DNA of 64,000 nucleotides from Stomatobaculum sp. F0698 (lineage in GTDB: Bacteria > Bacillota > Clostridia > Lachnospirales > Lachnospiraceae): positions 186,001-250,000 of the forward strand of contig NZ_CP130060.1 in assembly GCF_030644385.1 (NCBI RefSeq), given 5' to 3'. Positions 25,970 through 35,336 of the stretch are shown here, piece by piece. The translations under genes were made by a program, and so were the position numbers. Under the pieces are notes generated by a model. The model saw only the letters and a program-made list of their open reading frames with translations. It was not told the DNA's origin and did no database searches. Within the stretch, counting starts at the first letter, position 1. The number at the start of each line of letters is the position of its first letter.

Positions 25970-28546
25970 ATGAAGCAATATACAGTCAGCGGAATGAGCT
26001 GTGCGGCTTGCCAGACGCGGGTCGAAAAGGCAGTGTCAAAGCTGCCGGGTGTGAAGAGCTGCTCGGTGAGTTTGCTCACGAACTCCATGGGCGTTGAGGG
26101 CGATGTGACGTCAAGCGAGGTCATACAGGCCGTTGAGGCAGCGGGCTACGGCGCGGCGGAGAAGGATGCGGAGGAGCAGAGCCACGGAAGTTTTCAGGCG
26201 AAGCTCGCGGCCGAGGAAGATGCGCTAAAAGACAGGGAGACGCCGAAGATGAAGCGGCGACTTGTTGCCTCGATTTTATTTCTTCTGCCGCTTCTCTATC
26301 TCACGATGGGACATATGATGTGGGGCTGGCCGCTCCCGGCGTTCTTTGACGGAAACCATGTGGCCATGGGCCTGCTTCAGCTCCTCCTTGCGGCGGCGAT
26401 TATGGTCGTGAACCAGAAGTTCTTTGTGAACGGTTTTAAGAGTCTGTTCCACGGCGCGCCGAATATGGATGCGCTGATAGCCATCGGCTCTTCGGCGGCC
26501 TTCCTCTACTCGACCGTGATTTTGTTTTTGATGACGCGGGCCGTGGTGGACGGCAACCAGGCCAAGGTCACGGAATACATGATGGAGTTTTACTTTGAGA
26601 CAGCCGCAATGGTGCTTGCGCTGATTACGGTCGGCAAGATGCTGGAGGCCTACTCAAAGGGGAAGACAACGAGCGCTCTTAAGTCGCTCATGAAGCTTGC
26701 GCCGAAGACCGCGCGGGTTCTCCGAAACGGCGAGGAAGTCACGGTTCCGGTCGACAGTGTCCGGGTCGGCGACATCTTCCGCGTGAAGCCGGGCGAGAAC
26801 ATCCCGGTGGACGGCCTTGTGGTCTCCGGAAACAGTGCGGTGAACGAAGCCGCGCTGACCGGCGAGAGTCTGCCGGTCGACAAGGCGATCGGCGATGAAG
26901 TAAAGTCCGCGACCCTGAACCAGTCCGGCTTCCTTGAGTGCCGTGCGACCAGAGTCGGCGAGGATTCGACCCTCGCGCAGATTATCAAGATGGTAAGCGA
27001 TGCGGCGGCGACCAAGGCGCCGGTCGCAAAGCTCGCGGATCAAATCTCCGGCGTCTTCGTGCCGGCGGTCATACTGGTGGCAATCGTGACGACCGTCATC
27101 TGGCTCCTCGCAGGCGGCAGCATCGGCTTTTCGCTGGCGCGCGGCATTGCGGTGCTCGTGGTGAGCTGCCCCTGTGCGCTGGGCCTTGCGACACCGGTCG
27201 CCATCATGGTCGGCAACGGTGTCGGCGCAAGACAGGGCATTTTATTCAAGAATGCCGAAGCGCTGCAGGAGACCGGCAATGTGCAGATTGTGGCGCTCGA
27301 TAAAACCGGCACCATCACAAACGGCACGCCGGTTGTGACGGATGTGCTGCCGAACGGTGACAGGGATACGCTGCTCCGTGCGGCCTATGCGCTCGAGGCA
27401 AAGAGTGAGCACCCGCTCGCAAAGGCGGTCGTCGCCTATGCGAAAGAACAGGGACTTCCCTTAGAGGAGGTCGATGACTTTGCGGCGCTTCCCGGAAACG
27501 GTTTAAGCGCCGTGCAAAACGGCACGCAGCTCTTTGCCGGAAACTTGAGCTTTGTGCGCGGCAAAGTCTCGATTCCCGCGGAACTTGAGACAGCGGCGGA
27601 TGCGCTCGCGGCCGTGGGTAAGACGCCGCTCTACTTTGCGGCGGGACAAGAACTGCTCGGCGTGATCGCGGTCGCGGACACGATGAAGGAGGACAGCGCG
27701 GCGGCAATCGCAGAGCTTAAAAAGCTCGGCATCCATGTGGTCATGCTGACCGGCGACAACCAAAAGACGGCCGAGGCCATAGGTAAGCAGGCGGGTGTCA
27801 ACGAGGTTGTGGCGGGTGTGTTGCCGGACGGCAAGGAGGCCGTGATTCGGGCACTCCGGGAAAAGGGCAAGGTCGCCATGGTCGGCGACGGCATCAACGA
27901 TGCGCCGGCATTGACTCGCGCCGACATCGGCATTGCAATCGGTGCGGGCGCGGATGTGGCCATCGACGCGGCGGATGTGGTGCTGATGAAGAGCCGTCTC
28001 ACGGATGTCACGGCGGCGATACGTTTGAGCCGTGCGACCTATCGGAACATTCTGGAGAATCTCTTCTGGGCACTCATCTACAATGTGCTCCTGGTGCCGA
28101 CGGCGGCGGGCGCCTACCTGCATTTCTTCGGCATCGCGATGAACCCGATGCTCGGTGCGGCGGCAATGAGCCTCTCGAGTGTCTGCGTTGTGAGCAATGC
28201 GCTGCGTCTTAATTTGTTCCGCGTGCACGATGCGCGGCATGACAAGCCGCTGCGGCATCATGTTACGGTAAATCAAACAGGGCGGCTTTTGGAAGCCGCA
28301 AGCGCCGAAAAGAGCGCGAAAGGAGATTTTATGAAGAAGGAACTTACAATCAAGGGTATGATGTGCGGACACTGCGAGGCGACGGTCAAGAAGGCACTCG
28401 AGGCACTGCCGGGCGTTGAGAGCGCTTTGGTGAGCCATGAGAAGGGCGAGGCGGTTGTCGAGCTGAGCAAAGAGGTCAGCGACGAGACGCTCAAGCAGGC
28501 AGTCGAAGAGAAGGACTATGAGGTGACCGGCGTTAAGAGTCTCTGA
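25970..28546 (+). CDS. copA: Copper-transporting P1B-type ATPase with C-terminal CopZ-like domain
   Basis: Cu(I) efflux ATPase, 858 residues. The N-terminal HMA domain has C11-A-A-C14. Eight membrane segments follow with C400-P-C402 in the channel, the TGES actuator loop ([10 protein letters not shown]), phosphorylation site D444[12 protein letters not shown] in the N-domain and GDGINDAP near 639. After the last helices and a linker (about 750-787) a second HMA domain starts at Met788 with C799-G-H-C802, a complete CopZ-like chaperone fused in frame. An internal ATG with its own ribosome site could make that domain separately (see next entry). Confidence 0.95.
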   Translation: MKQYTVSGMSCAACQTRVEKAVSKLPGVKSCSVSLLTNSMGVEGDVTSSEVIQAVEAAGYGAAEKDAEEQSHGSFQAKLAAEEDALKDRETPKMKRRLVASILFLLPLLYLTMGHMMWGWPLPAFFDGNHVAMGLLQLLLAAAIMVVNQKFFVNGFKSLFHGAPNMDALIAIGSSAAFLYSTVILFLMTRAVVDGNQAKVTEYMMEFYFETAAMVLALITVGKMLEAYSKGKTTSALKSLMKLAPKTARVLRNGEEVTVPVDSVRVGDIFRVKPGENIPVDGLVVSGNSAVNEAALTGESLPVDKAIGDEVKSATLNQSGFLECRATRVGEDSTLAQIIKMVSDAAATKAPVAKLADQISGVFVPAVILVAIVTTVIWLLAGGSIGFSLARGIAVLVVSCPCALGLATPVAIMVGNGVGARQGILFKNAEALQETGNVQIVALDKTGTITNGTPVVTDVLPNGDRDTLLRAAYALEAKSEHPLAKAVVAYAKEQGLPLEEVDDFAALPGNGLSAVQNGTQLFAGNLSFVRGKVSIPAELETAADALAAVGKTPLYFAAGQELLGVIAVADTMKEDSAAAIAELKKLGIHVVMLTGDNQKTAEAIGKQAGVNEVVAGVLPDGKEAVIRALREKGKVAMVGDGINDAPALTRADIGIAIGAGADVAIDAADVVLMKSRLTDVTAAIRLSRATYRNILENLFWALIYNVLLVPTAAGAYLHFFGIAMNPMLGAAAMSLSSVCVVSNALRLNLFRVHDARHDKPLRHHVTVNQTGRLLEAASAEKSAKGDFMKKELTIKGMMCGHCEATVKKALEALPGVESALVSHEKGEAVVELSKEVSDETLKQAVEEKDYEVTGVKSL
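28331..28546 (+). CDS. Possible free CopZ-like copper chaperone from internal start
   Basis: ATG at 28331 inside copA is preceded by AAAGGAG with six-base spacing, a strong ribosome site. Translation here would give 71 residues, [24 protein letters not shown]..., a full stand-alone copper chaperone (CopZ are 65-75 residues). Either copA and copZ fused recently by losing the stop codon, or both a fusion and a free chaperone are made. Same frame as copA. Confidence 0.5.
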   Translation: MKKELTIKGMMCGHCEATVKKALEALPGVESALVSHEKGEAVVELSKEVSDETLKQAVEEKDYEVTGVKSL

Positions 28547-28890
28547 GTCGGAAGCTTGATTTGCAACGCGAGAGCATGACCATGGTCTCCGGGGCGGCGA
28601 AAGCCGTACCCGGAGATTTTTTTTGAAAAGAAACGACTTGCTATGGCGGAAATGGGGCTTTGTTTCGGCAAGGGTTGAAAAAGCGACACAGCGGCGCGCC
28701 GTGGTAAGTGATGTTCGGAGGAAAGAAGGAACGGTTTTACAAAAGTTTGTAAAAAGCGGTTTTGCGGCTTTTATTTATAAAAGCGCAGTGCTATCATTGG
28801 AGTTAGTTAGTGTTTTATAACTAATCCGCAATCAACGGATTCGGCCTACGGGAACGAGCCGCGGTCCGGGCGAAGAAGGGGGAGAAATGT
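28547..28890 (+). promoter_or_regulatory. Terminator and two dyads upstream of ABC exporter
   Basis: Terminator 28588-28627: TCTCCGGG stem with inner CGGC-GAAA-GCCG and T8. Then two dyads before the exporter start at 28891: GCTTTTA-N4-TAAAAGC at 28767-28784 and TTAGTTA-N8-TAACTAA at 28803-28824. The second looks like a MarR-type operator and could be bound by the regulator encoded at 32550. The small frame 28623-28820 has no credible coding signal. Confidence 0.55.
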
Positions 28891-30684
28891 ATGGCGGAAG
28901 CAAGCAAACAAAACGAGCCGGAAAAAGGGAGGATGGCGAGCTTTTTCTATTATGTGACAAAGTTTGCGGCGGTGAGCAAAGCGAGCTACCAAAAGAGTGT
29001 CGTGCTGGCTTGCATCGGGGTTCTCTGCTCCATGGTCCCGTATTTTGTGATGGGCACCATGGTAAAGCAGCTCCTGCAGGGAGAGCGTAATTATGACGTA
29101 TTTCTCCGTGAGGGAGGACTGATGGCAGTTTTTATTGTGCTCGGTATCCTCTTTCACACCTGTTCTACCAACTTGTCACACAAGACGACCTTCGCGCTGA
29201 TCGCGGGGATACGGACGGAACTCTGCGAAAAGCTTGCGCGTCTGCCGCTCGGAACGGTGCGCGAGACGCCGTCCGGCGCACTCAAAAATATCATGGTCGA
29301 GCGAACGGATGCGATTGAGACGACACTTGCGCACGTGGTGCCGGAGTTTACGGCAAACCTGCTTGCGCCGCTCCTCATGTTTTTGTATCTCTGCCGCATC
29401 GATTGGCGTATGGCGCTCTTATCGCTCGCGACCCTGCCGCTTACGCTGCTCTGCCTGATGGCGATGTTTCGCGATTACGAGCGCCCCTTCCGCAGAACAC
29501 AGGAGACCACCAAGGCACTGAACGATACGGCGGTCGAGTACATCGGCGGCATTGAGGTTATCAAGGCGTTCGGAAAGGCGGAGAGCTCCTATGCCCGCTT
29601 TGCGCGCGCGGCCGAGGAGAACGCGAACAGCTTTACCGACTGGATGCAGGCGAGCATTGTGCCGTTTTCCCTCAGTATGACCATTGCACCGGCAACCCTG
29701 ATTGCGGTGCTTCCGCTCGGCGCGGTCTTTGTAATGCAGGGCACGCTCGCGTTTCATGACTATGTGATGATATTGATTCTCGCCTGCGGTCTGATTACGC
29801 CGCTCATCACGGCACTCAGCTACAGCGACGACATCGGCAAGGCGACTTCAATCTTCGGAGAGATTGACGCTGTCCTTACGCTTCCGGAACTCTCGCGTCC
29901 GGAGAAGAGTCGCGCCCTGCCGACGGACAGTGAAGTAAGACTTCGCGAGGTGCGTTTCGGCTACGGGGAAAAGGAGGTGCTGCACGGCGTAAACCTCTGC
30001 ATTCCGGCCGGAAAGGTGACGGCCCTGGTCGGCCCCTCGGGGAGCGGCAAGTCGACCATTGCGAAACTGGTTGCCTCCCTCTGGGATGTGGGAGGCGGCA
30101 GCATTACACTCGGCGGTGTTGATTTAAGGGAACTTTCGTCGGAAGACTATAACAGGCAAGTTGCCTACGTTTCTCAGGACAGCTTTCTCTTTAATACAAC
30201 AGTGCGTGAGAACATACGCATGGGAAGACCCGGGGCGAGTGATGCCGAGGTGGAGCAGGTCGCGCGAGACAGCGGCTGCTATGACTTTATCGCAGGACTC
30301 GAGAACGGCTTTGACACCGTGGTCGGCGGAAGCGGAGCGCATTTGTCGGGCGGTGAGCGCCAGCGCATTTCGATTGCCCGTGCGATGATGAAGGATGCGC
30401 CGCTCCTGATTCTGGACGAGGCGACCTCCTATGCGGATCCGGAAAATGAGTCGCTGATTCAGCGCTCCGTGGCAAGGCTTGCGCAAAATAAAACGCTGCT
30501 GGTAATTGCGCACCGGCTCTCGACCATTGTGAATGCGGATCAAATTGTTGTGGTACAGGCCGGGAGGATTGCGGCCTGCGGGACGCACGAGGCGCTGCTC
30601 GAAGAGAGTCCGCTCTACCGGAAGATGTGGGAGGCGCACAGCAGTGCAAGAGACTGCTCGGAGGAAGGAGGGCTGTCCGAATGA
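28891..30684 (+). CDS. ABC exporter, half-transporter A
   Basis: A 597-residue fused membrane/ATPase half-transporter. Six helices in residues 30-310, then a nucleotide-binding domain with GPSGSGKST, Q-loop VSQDSFLFNTTVRENI, LSGGERQRISIARAMM, LLILDEATSYADPENE and H-loop IAHRLS. All catalytic residues are consensus. Its stop overlaps the next half-transporter by four bases (ATGA), so they form a heterodimer. Class resembles type IV exporters/importers of the MsbA-MdlB/IrtAB group; cargo (drug, lipid, peptide or siderophore) unknown. Confidence 0.9.
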   Translation: MAEASKQNEPEKGRMASFFYYVTKFAAVSKASYQKSVVLACIGVLCSMVPYFVMGTMVKQLLQGERNYDVFLREGGLMAVFIVLGILFHTCSTNLSHKTTFALIAGIRTELCEKLARLPLGTVRETPSGALKNIMVERTDAIETTLAHVVPEFTANLLAPLLMFLYLCRIDWRMALLSLATLPLTLLCLMAMFRDYERPFRRTQETTKALNDTAVEYIGGIEVIKAFGKAESSYARFARAAEENANSFTDWMQASIVPFSLSMTIAPATLIAVLPLGAVFVMQGTLAFHDYVMILILACGLITPLITALSYSDDIGKATSIFGEIDAVLTLPELSRPEKSRALPTDSEVRLREVRFGYGEKEVLHGVNLCIPAGKVTALVGPSGSGKSTIAKLVASLWDVGGGSITLGGVDLRELSSEDYNRQVAYVSQDSFLFNTTVRENIRMGRPGASDAEVEQVARDSGCYDFIAGLENGFDTVVGGSGAHLSGGERQRISIARAMMKDAPLLILDEATSYADPENESLIQRSVARLAQNKTLLVIAHRLSTIVNADQIVVVQAGRIAACGTHEALLEESPLYRKMWEAHSSARDCSEEGGLSE

Positions 30685-32414
30685 TTGCGACACTCAAAAA
30701 GTTCTTTGCCTTTTGTTCCGCAAAACACCGCCGTATGTTTTATGCGTCGCTTTGGCTCGGGGTGTTGATTGCCTTCTGCGAAGTACTGAAATATCCGGCC
30801 ATCAGCCTCATACTCCGCGGATTTTCGGAAGACAGAATGACGGGAAAGCTGATCCTGTTCAGCTTTCTGCTCCTGCTTATCGGCGTGCTCGCGGAGGCTG
30901 CGTTCCGCTCCAAACAGGCCATGCTCCAGTGCCGCGCGGGCTACGGGGAGTGTGCGAACAAGCGCATTGAAATTGCGGAAAAGCTGCGCTTTTTGCCCAT
31001 GGGCTATTTTAACCGCACGAGCCTCGGCGATATCAGCTCGGTGACCACCAACACGATGGAGCTGCTCGGCGATGTGGCGACTCGCGTGGTGATGCAGACA
31101 ACCCAGGGGCTACTCAATACAGCGCTCATTCTGCTGATGCTTCTGATCTTTGACTGGCGTATCGGTCTGATTGCCCTAATCGGGGCGCTGCTCTTTGCCC
31201 TGATTAACGCCCGTATGCAGCATAACAACGAGGCCTTGTCCGGACAAAAAATAGCGAACGACACCAAACTCATTGAGAATGTTCTCGAGTACATCCAGGG
31301 CATTTCCGAGGTAAAGTCCTACGGGCTGAGCGGAGAGTCCGAGCAAAAACTGAAGGATAGCATTGCGGAATCCGCCCGCTTGATGACCGACTTGGAGTTC
31401 GCGTCAAACCGCTACATGCCGCTGCAAAACGGGGTCCTGAAGCTCACGGGACTCGGGATTTTACTGGCCTCGCTGCGCTTTTATCTGGACGGCAGCATGG
31501 ACCTGATCACCGCGGTGCTGATGATGGTCATGGCCTTTCATGTTTTTACGGGACTTTCGAGCATGGGCGCATATTCGGCGCTGCTCCGCATGGTGGATCT
31601 CTGTGTCTCGCGGGGGCAGGAGATACTCTCGCTTCCGTCGATGGAGATTGACGGCGAAGCGTATACGCCCGAAACGCATGACATTGCGCTCGAAGCGATT
31701 GACTTTGCGTATGAGAGCCGGAAGGTGATAGACGGCGTGTCGCTTCGCATTCCGTCCGGCACGAGCGCGGCCTTTGTGGGGCCCTCCGGCAGCGGTAAGA
31801 CGACACTCTGCCGTCTGATTGCCCGCTTCTGGGATGTGCAGAGCGGAACGGTGCGCCTCGATCAAAAAGATGTGCGGGACTATTCGATTGACGCACTGAT
31901 GGAGAACTTCAGCTTTGTGTTCCAGTCGGTATATCTCTTTCACGATACGGTCGCAAACAACATACGTTTCGGAAAGCCGGAGGCCTCGATGGAAGAGGTC
32001 ATTGCCGCGGCAAAGCAGGCCTGCTGCCACGACTTTATTACGGCGCTTCCGGAGGGTTATGATACCGTGATCGGTGAGAACGGCGCCTCACTCTCCGGCG
32101 GGGAGCGGCAGCGTATCTCGATTGCGAGAGCCATCATGAAGGATGCACCCGTCATTATTCTCGATGAGGCGACCGCCAATGTGGATCCGGAGAACGAGAA
32201 AGAGCTCATGGAGGCAATCGCGGCACTCACGAAAGAGAAGACGGTCTTAATGATTGCGCACCGCCTGAAAACCGTGCGGGCGGCGAAGCAAATTTTTGTG
32301 GTCGATCGCGGGCGCATTGCGCAGCGAGGAACCCACGAGGAACTTCTTCGGGAGGACGGCATATACCGCAGATTTGTGGAGGCCAGAAACAAGGCGCTCA
32401 GCTGGAAGGTATGA
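30681..32414 (+). CDS. ABC exporter, half-transporter B
   Basis: Partner half-transporter, 577 residues from the ATG at 30681 (GGAGGG upstream, overlapping the stop of the first gene). Membrane domain residues 15-310; ATPase domain with GPSGSGKTT, FVFQSVYLFHDTVANNI, LSGGERQRISIARAIM, VIILDEATANVDPENE and IAHRLK. Both partners have intact catalytic glutamates, so neither site is degenerate. Followed by a terminator and a MarR regulator. Confidence 0.9.
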   Translation: MIATLKKFFAFCSAKHRRMFYASLWLGVLIAFCEVLKYPAISLILRGFSEDRMTGKLILFSFLLLLIGVLAEAAFRSKQAMLQCRAGYGECANKRIEIAEKLRFLPMGYFNRTSLGDISSVTTNTMELLGDVATRVVMQTTQGLLNTALILLMLLIFDWRIGLIALIGALLFALINARMQHNNEALSGQKIANDTKLIENVLEYIQGISEVKSYGLSGESEQKLKDSIAESARLMTDLEFASNRYMPLQNGVLKLTGLGILLASLRFYLDGSMDLITAVLMMVMAFHVFTGLSSMGAYSALLRMVDLCVSRGQEILSLPSMEIDGEAYTPETHDIALEAIDFAYESRKVIDGVSLRIPSGTSAAFVGPSGSGKTTLCRLIARFWDVQSGTVRLDQKDVRDYSIDALMENFSFVFQSVYLFHDTVANNIRFGKPEASMEEVIAAAKQACCHDFITALPEGYDTVIGENGASLSGGERQRISIARAIMKDAPVIILDEATANVDPENEKELMEAIAALTKEKTVLMIAHRLKTVRAAKQIFVVDRGRIAQRGTHEELLREDGIYRRFVEARNKALSWKV

Positions 32415-32429
32415 ACGCAAATCGAAACA

Positions 32430-32469
32430 AGCCGCGGCGAGAGGAAACTTTCGCTGCGGCTCTTTTTTT
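32430..32469 (+). terminator. Intrinsic terminator after ABC exporter
   Basis: Stem AGCCGC-GGCGA / TCGC-TGCGGCT and T7. Confidence 0.85.
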
Positions 32470-32480
32470 GTTTGCATCGC

Positions 32481-32535
32481 TTGTCAGCAAAAAGCTGCGG
32501 GCATATAATGGCTAAAGGTAATTATCTGAGATAAT
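32481..32535 (+). promoter_or_regulatory. marR promoter and autoregulatory palindrome
   Basis: TTGTCA - 17 bp - TATAAT (32481-32509) with a perfect palindrome ATTATCT-G-AGATAAT at 32521-32535, covering about +5 to +20. This position is typical of self-repression by a MarR dimer. Confidence 0.7.
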
Positions 32536-32549
32536 GAACGGAGGGGGCT

Positions 32550-33011
32550 GTGGAAGAGCTGAACGAGCGAAACATCAAGCGTATGATGGATGCGATGTAT
32601 CTCGCAAAGCGCATCTGGGAGCTGCGGCCGGAGCTGCCGGACGGCATCAGCAGTACGGAGATGCATGTGTTGGATGCGGTGGTAGAGCTTTCCGCCGTGA
32701 AAAAAGCGGTCTATGTGAGCGATATCGCGGCCGCGCTGAAGCTACCGCGCCCGGGGGTCACGCGTGCGGTCAAGGTAATCACCCAGCGCGGTTATTTTGA
32801 AAAGGAGACGGATGATAAGGACCGGCGCTATGTCGCTGTGCGCCTCAGCGAAGCGGGGCGGCGCTTTTACGAGGAGCATGACCATGACTACTTTGCGGGG
32901 CTCAAGGCGAAGCTCAGCGGCATTGACGCGAGCGATGCGGAGACCATGATTGCCTGCATTGAAAAGATCTACGCGCTGCTCCACGGCTGTGAAGAAGAGG
33001 GGAAGAGATGA
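32550..33011 (+). CDS. MarR-family transcriptional regulator
   Basis: A 153-residue winged-helix regulator starting at GTG (GGAGGGGG upstream). Helix-turn-helix KAVYVSDIAAALKLPRPGVTRAVKVITQRGYFEKETDDKDRRYVAVRLSEAGRRF is the MarR signature with the D-x-R-D/R wing. Own promoter and palindrome upstream. Its position after a heterodimeric exporter suggests it controls that exporter in response to a toxic ligand (inference). Confidence 0.9.
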   Translation: MEELNERNIKRMMDAMYLAKRIWELRPELPDGISSTEMHVLDAVVELSAVKKAVYVSDIAAALKLPRPGVTRAVKVITQRGYFEKETDDKDRRYVAVRLSEAGRRFYEEHDHDYFAGLKAKLSGIDASDAETMIACIEKIYALLHGCEEEGKR

Positions 33012-33022
33012 GAGAAGAACGC

Positions 33023-33048
33023 ACGCCGCCCCCCGGAGGCGTCTTTTT
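33023..33048 (+). terminator. Intrinsic terminator after marR
   Basis: ACGCCGCC / GGAGGCGT stem with T5. Confidence 0.7.
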
Positions 33049-33059
33049 CCGTTCTCGGC

Positions 33060-33088
33060 TTGAGAAAGTATCGGGAATGGACTACACT
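33060..33088 (+). promoter_or_regulatory. Promoter of nagA-nagB
   Basis: TTGAGA - 17 bp - TACACT upstream of the nagA start at 33123. Confidence 0.6.
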
Positions 33089-33122
33089 GGAGCAGTACGA
33101 TTCGGACGGGAGGGAGGCAGAT

Positions 33123-34280
33123 ATGCTCTTAAAGAACGGATCTTTTTATTATGAAAAACGCCTGGTACCGGGAGATCTCCGCGTGACGGGCGAGACCATT
33201 GAAGCGTTTTCGCCGCAGACAGCGGGCGGGCTTATGCCGCTTGCGAATGAGGAAGTGCTGGAGCTCGGAGGCGCGACAGTCATACCGGCCTTTTTGGACA
33301 TTCACACGCACGGCGCGGTCGGCGTGGATGTGAATGCGGCGAGCGCCGAGGATTTTGAAAAACTGGCTTGTTTTTTTGCGCGTCAGGGCACGGGCAGCTT
33401 TCTCTGCTCGATCCTCACCGATACGGAAGAGCAGACGGAGCGCGCCATTCAGGCCTTTCTCGACTGGAAAAAGTTGCCGCACGCGGGCGCGGACTTACTG
33501 GGCATACACTTAGAGGGGCCGTTTTTATCCCCGAAGCACAAAGGGGCTATGCCGGAGAGTCTGCTCCGCACGCCGGACTATGACTTGATTGCCCGCTACC
33601 AGGAAAAGGCAGAGGGGCACATCCGCTATATCACCCTTGCACCGGAGCTGCCGGGGGCCATTGAGCTGATTCCGAAGCTCCGCGCCCTCGGCATTGTCAC
33701 GGCCCTCGGGCACTCGGATGCGGATTACCGCACCACGGAGCGCGCTATTTTTGCGGGCGCGCGCGCGGCGACGCACACGGGAAACGCGATGCGCGCCTTT
33801 GACCGCCACGAGCCGGCTATTTTCGGTGCGGTGCTCGCCTCGGAAGAGGTCTATTGCGAGATGATTTCGGACGGACTGCACTTACACCCGGGCAGCATCT
33901 GCCTCTACTTGCAGGCAAAGGGACTTGACCACGCGATTGCAATCACGGACTCCATCATGGCGGCGGGACTGCCGGACGGCGAGTACATGCTCGGCGTCAA
34001 CGAGGTCGTGGTGAAAGACGGCGATGCGCGCTTAAAGCACGGGGATGCCCGCGCGGGAAGTACACTCACCATGGCGCGCGCCTTCCGGAACCTCAGGAAG
34101 TTTACGGGGCGGCCGACCGCGGAACTGGTTCCCCTGCTCTCGGAGAATGCGGCGCGTCTCCTCGGGGAGGATCAGAGAATCGGAAGTCTCACCCCGGGCA
34201 AGCAGGCAGACCTCTTGATTTTAAAAGACGATGAGATTCACCGCGTCATGCTTCGCGGCGCGTTTTGTAACTTTGACTGA
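33123..34280 (+). CDS. nagA: N-acetylglucosamine-6-phosphate deacetylase
   Basis: Removes the acetyl group from GlcNAc-6-phosphate, first cytoplasmic step of amino-sugar use and cell-wall recycling. 385 residues from the ATG at 33123 (GGGAGG upstream). Metal and substrate motifs: FLDIHTHGAVGVDVN, HLEGPFLSPKHKGA, ALGHSDADYRTT, THTGNAMRAFDRHEP, SDGLHLHP and ITDSIMAAG with the catalytic Asp. The nagB-like gene follows after 19 bp. Confidence 0.94.
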   Translation: MLLKNGSFYYEKRLVPGDLRVTGETIEAFSPQTAGGLMPLANEEVLELGGATVIPAFLDIHTHGAVGVDVNAASAEDFEKLACFFARQGTGSFLCSILTDTEEQTERAIQAFLDWKKLPHAGADLLGIHLEGPFLSPKHKGAMPESLLRTPDYDLIARYQEKAEGHIRYITLAPELPGAIELIPKLRALGIVTALGHSDADYRTTERAIFAGARAATHTGNAMRAFDRHEPAIFGAVLASEEVYCEMISDGLHLHPGSICLYLQAKGLDHAIAITDSIMAAGLPDGEYMLGVNEVVVKDGDARLKHGDARAGSTLTMARAFRNLRKFTGRPTAELVPLLSENAARLLGEDQRIGSLTPGKQADLLILKDDEIHRVMLRGAFCNFD

Positions 34281-34299
34281 GAACAGAGAAGGAGGCATC

Positions 34300-35130
34300 A
34301 TGGCAGGGAATTCGTATCATTCTTATTATGAGATCGGAAGAGAGGAACTCGAAAAGGGCGCAAAGATTCCGATTATGGTTTGCAAGGAGCCGGGAGAAGC
34401 GTTTTACGAGCTCGCACTCGAGATGGTAGAGGAGATTGAGAAGAACAATGCGGCGGGACGCCGCACCGTGTTCATCTGCCCGGTGGGACCGGTGGGACAC
34501 TACCCGATTTTTGTGCGCCTTGTGAACGAGAGGAAGGTTTCGTTAAAGGACTGCTGGTTCTTTAACATGGATGAGTATCTGACCGATGAGGGCGAGTGGG
34601 TCGCGAAGGAGGACAGACTTTCCTTCCGCGGCTTCATGGAGAGAACCGTATACAGCAAGATTGCGCCGGAGCTCAACATTCCGGAAGAGCAGCGCATTTT
34701 CCCGGATCCGCATCACCCGGAGAAGGGCGATGAACTGCTGGAAGAGCTCGGCGGCGCGGATATCTGCTTCGGCGGTATCGGCATCACCGGCCACCTCGCA
34801 TTCAACGAGCCCCAGCCGGAACTCTCCCCCGAAGAGTTTGCGGCGCTGCCGACCCGCGTCCGCACGATTGCGCCGGAGACCCGCGCGGTGAACTCGATCG
34901 GCGACCTCCGCGGCGCGCTCGAGGACATGCCCTCGCTCTGCGTGACCATAGGCATGAAGCAGATTCTCGCGGCAAAGAAGGTGCGCCTCGGTATGTTCCG
35001 CGACTGGCACTACTCAGTCATTCGCCGCGCGGCTTACGGCGAAGTCAGCGCTTCCTTCCCGGTTACGCTCTTGCAGCGTCACCCCGATGCCAAGATGTAC
35101 ATGAGCGAGCGTGTGGCAAGCGGAAACTAA
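34300..35130 (+). CDS. Glucosamine-6-phosphate deaminase-like protein
   Basis: A 276-residue NagB-family protein (start ATG at 34300, AAGGAGG upstream), partner of nagA. NMDEY with the catalytic Asp91 is present, as is the G-H-x-A-F-N-E-P loop with H165 and E170. But the residue matching Asp141 of E. coli NagB is Thr163 (GGIGITGHLAFNEP, usual form GVGNDGH), and the phosphate-loop region is PVGPVGHYP instead of ATGxTP. So the ring-opening triad is incomplete. It may still deaminate, or act as an isomerase/deaminase on a related sugar. Ended by a strong terminator. Confidence 0.85.
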   Translation: MAGNSYHSYYEIGREELEKGAKIPIMVCKEPGEAFYELALEMVEEIEKNNAAGRRTVFICPVGPVGHYPIFVRLVNERKVSLKDCWFFNMDEYLTDEGEWVAKEDRLSFRGFMERTVYSKIAPELNIPEEQRIFPDPHHPEKGDELLEELGGADICFGGIGITGHLAFNEPQPELSPEEFAALPTRVRTIAPETRAVNSIGDLRGALEDMPSLCVTIGMKQILAAKKVRLGMFRDWHYSVIRRAAYGEVSASFPVTLLQRHPDAKMYMSERVASGN

Positions 35131-35148
35131 ATCAAAGAAAAATTAAGG

Positions 35149-35182
35149 AGCTTCCCGGCATGAGTACCGGGAAGCTTTTTTT
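35149..35182 (+). terminator. Intrinsic terminator after nagB-like gene
   Basis: Perfect 10-bp stem AGCTTCCCGG / CCGGGAAGCT and T7. Confidence 0.92.
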
Positions 35183-35260
35183 ATGAATCAAGCATAACGG
35201 ATATGATTGCCGGATAGATTGTGCTCAAATTCCGGCTGTATAAAATACATGAACATAAGC

Positions 35261-35292
35261 TTGACAAAAAAAAAAAAAAAAAAACGTATTCT
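35261..35292 (+). promoter_or_regulatory. Candidate phase-variable promoter with 19-A tract
   Basis: TTGACA at 35261-35266 and TATTCT at 35287-35292 are separated by 20 bp, of which 18 are A (the run of 19 A spans 35266-35284). Loss of two to four A would bring the spacer to 16-18 bp. It drives the zinc-ribbon/DUF4352 gene starting at 35337. Confidence 0.5.
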
Positions 35293-35336
35293 TGAAAGTG
35301 TGGATTTAAATTCAACGGAATTATGGGGGATTTGAG

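Noticed and set aside
28623..28820. 65-residue ORF before the ABC exporter
   Set aside because: Starts in a terminator tail, basic and low-complexity, overlaps operator-like dyads.
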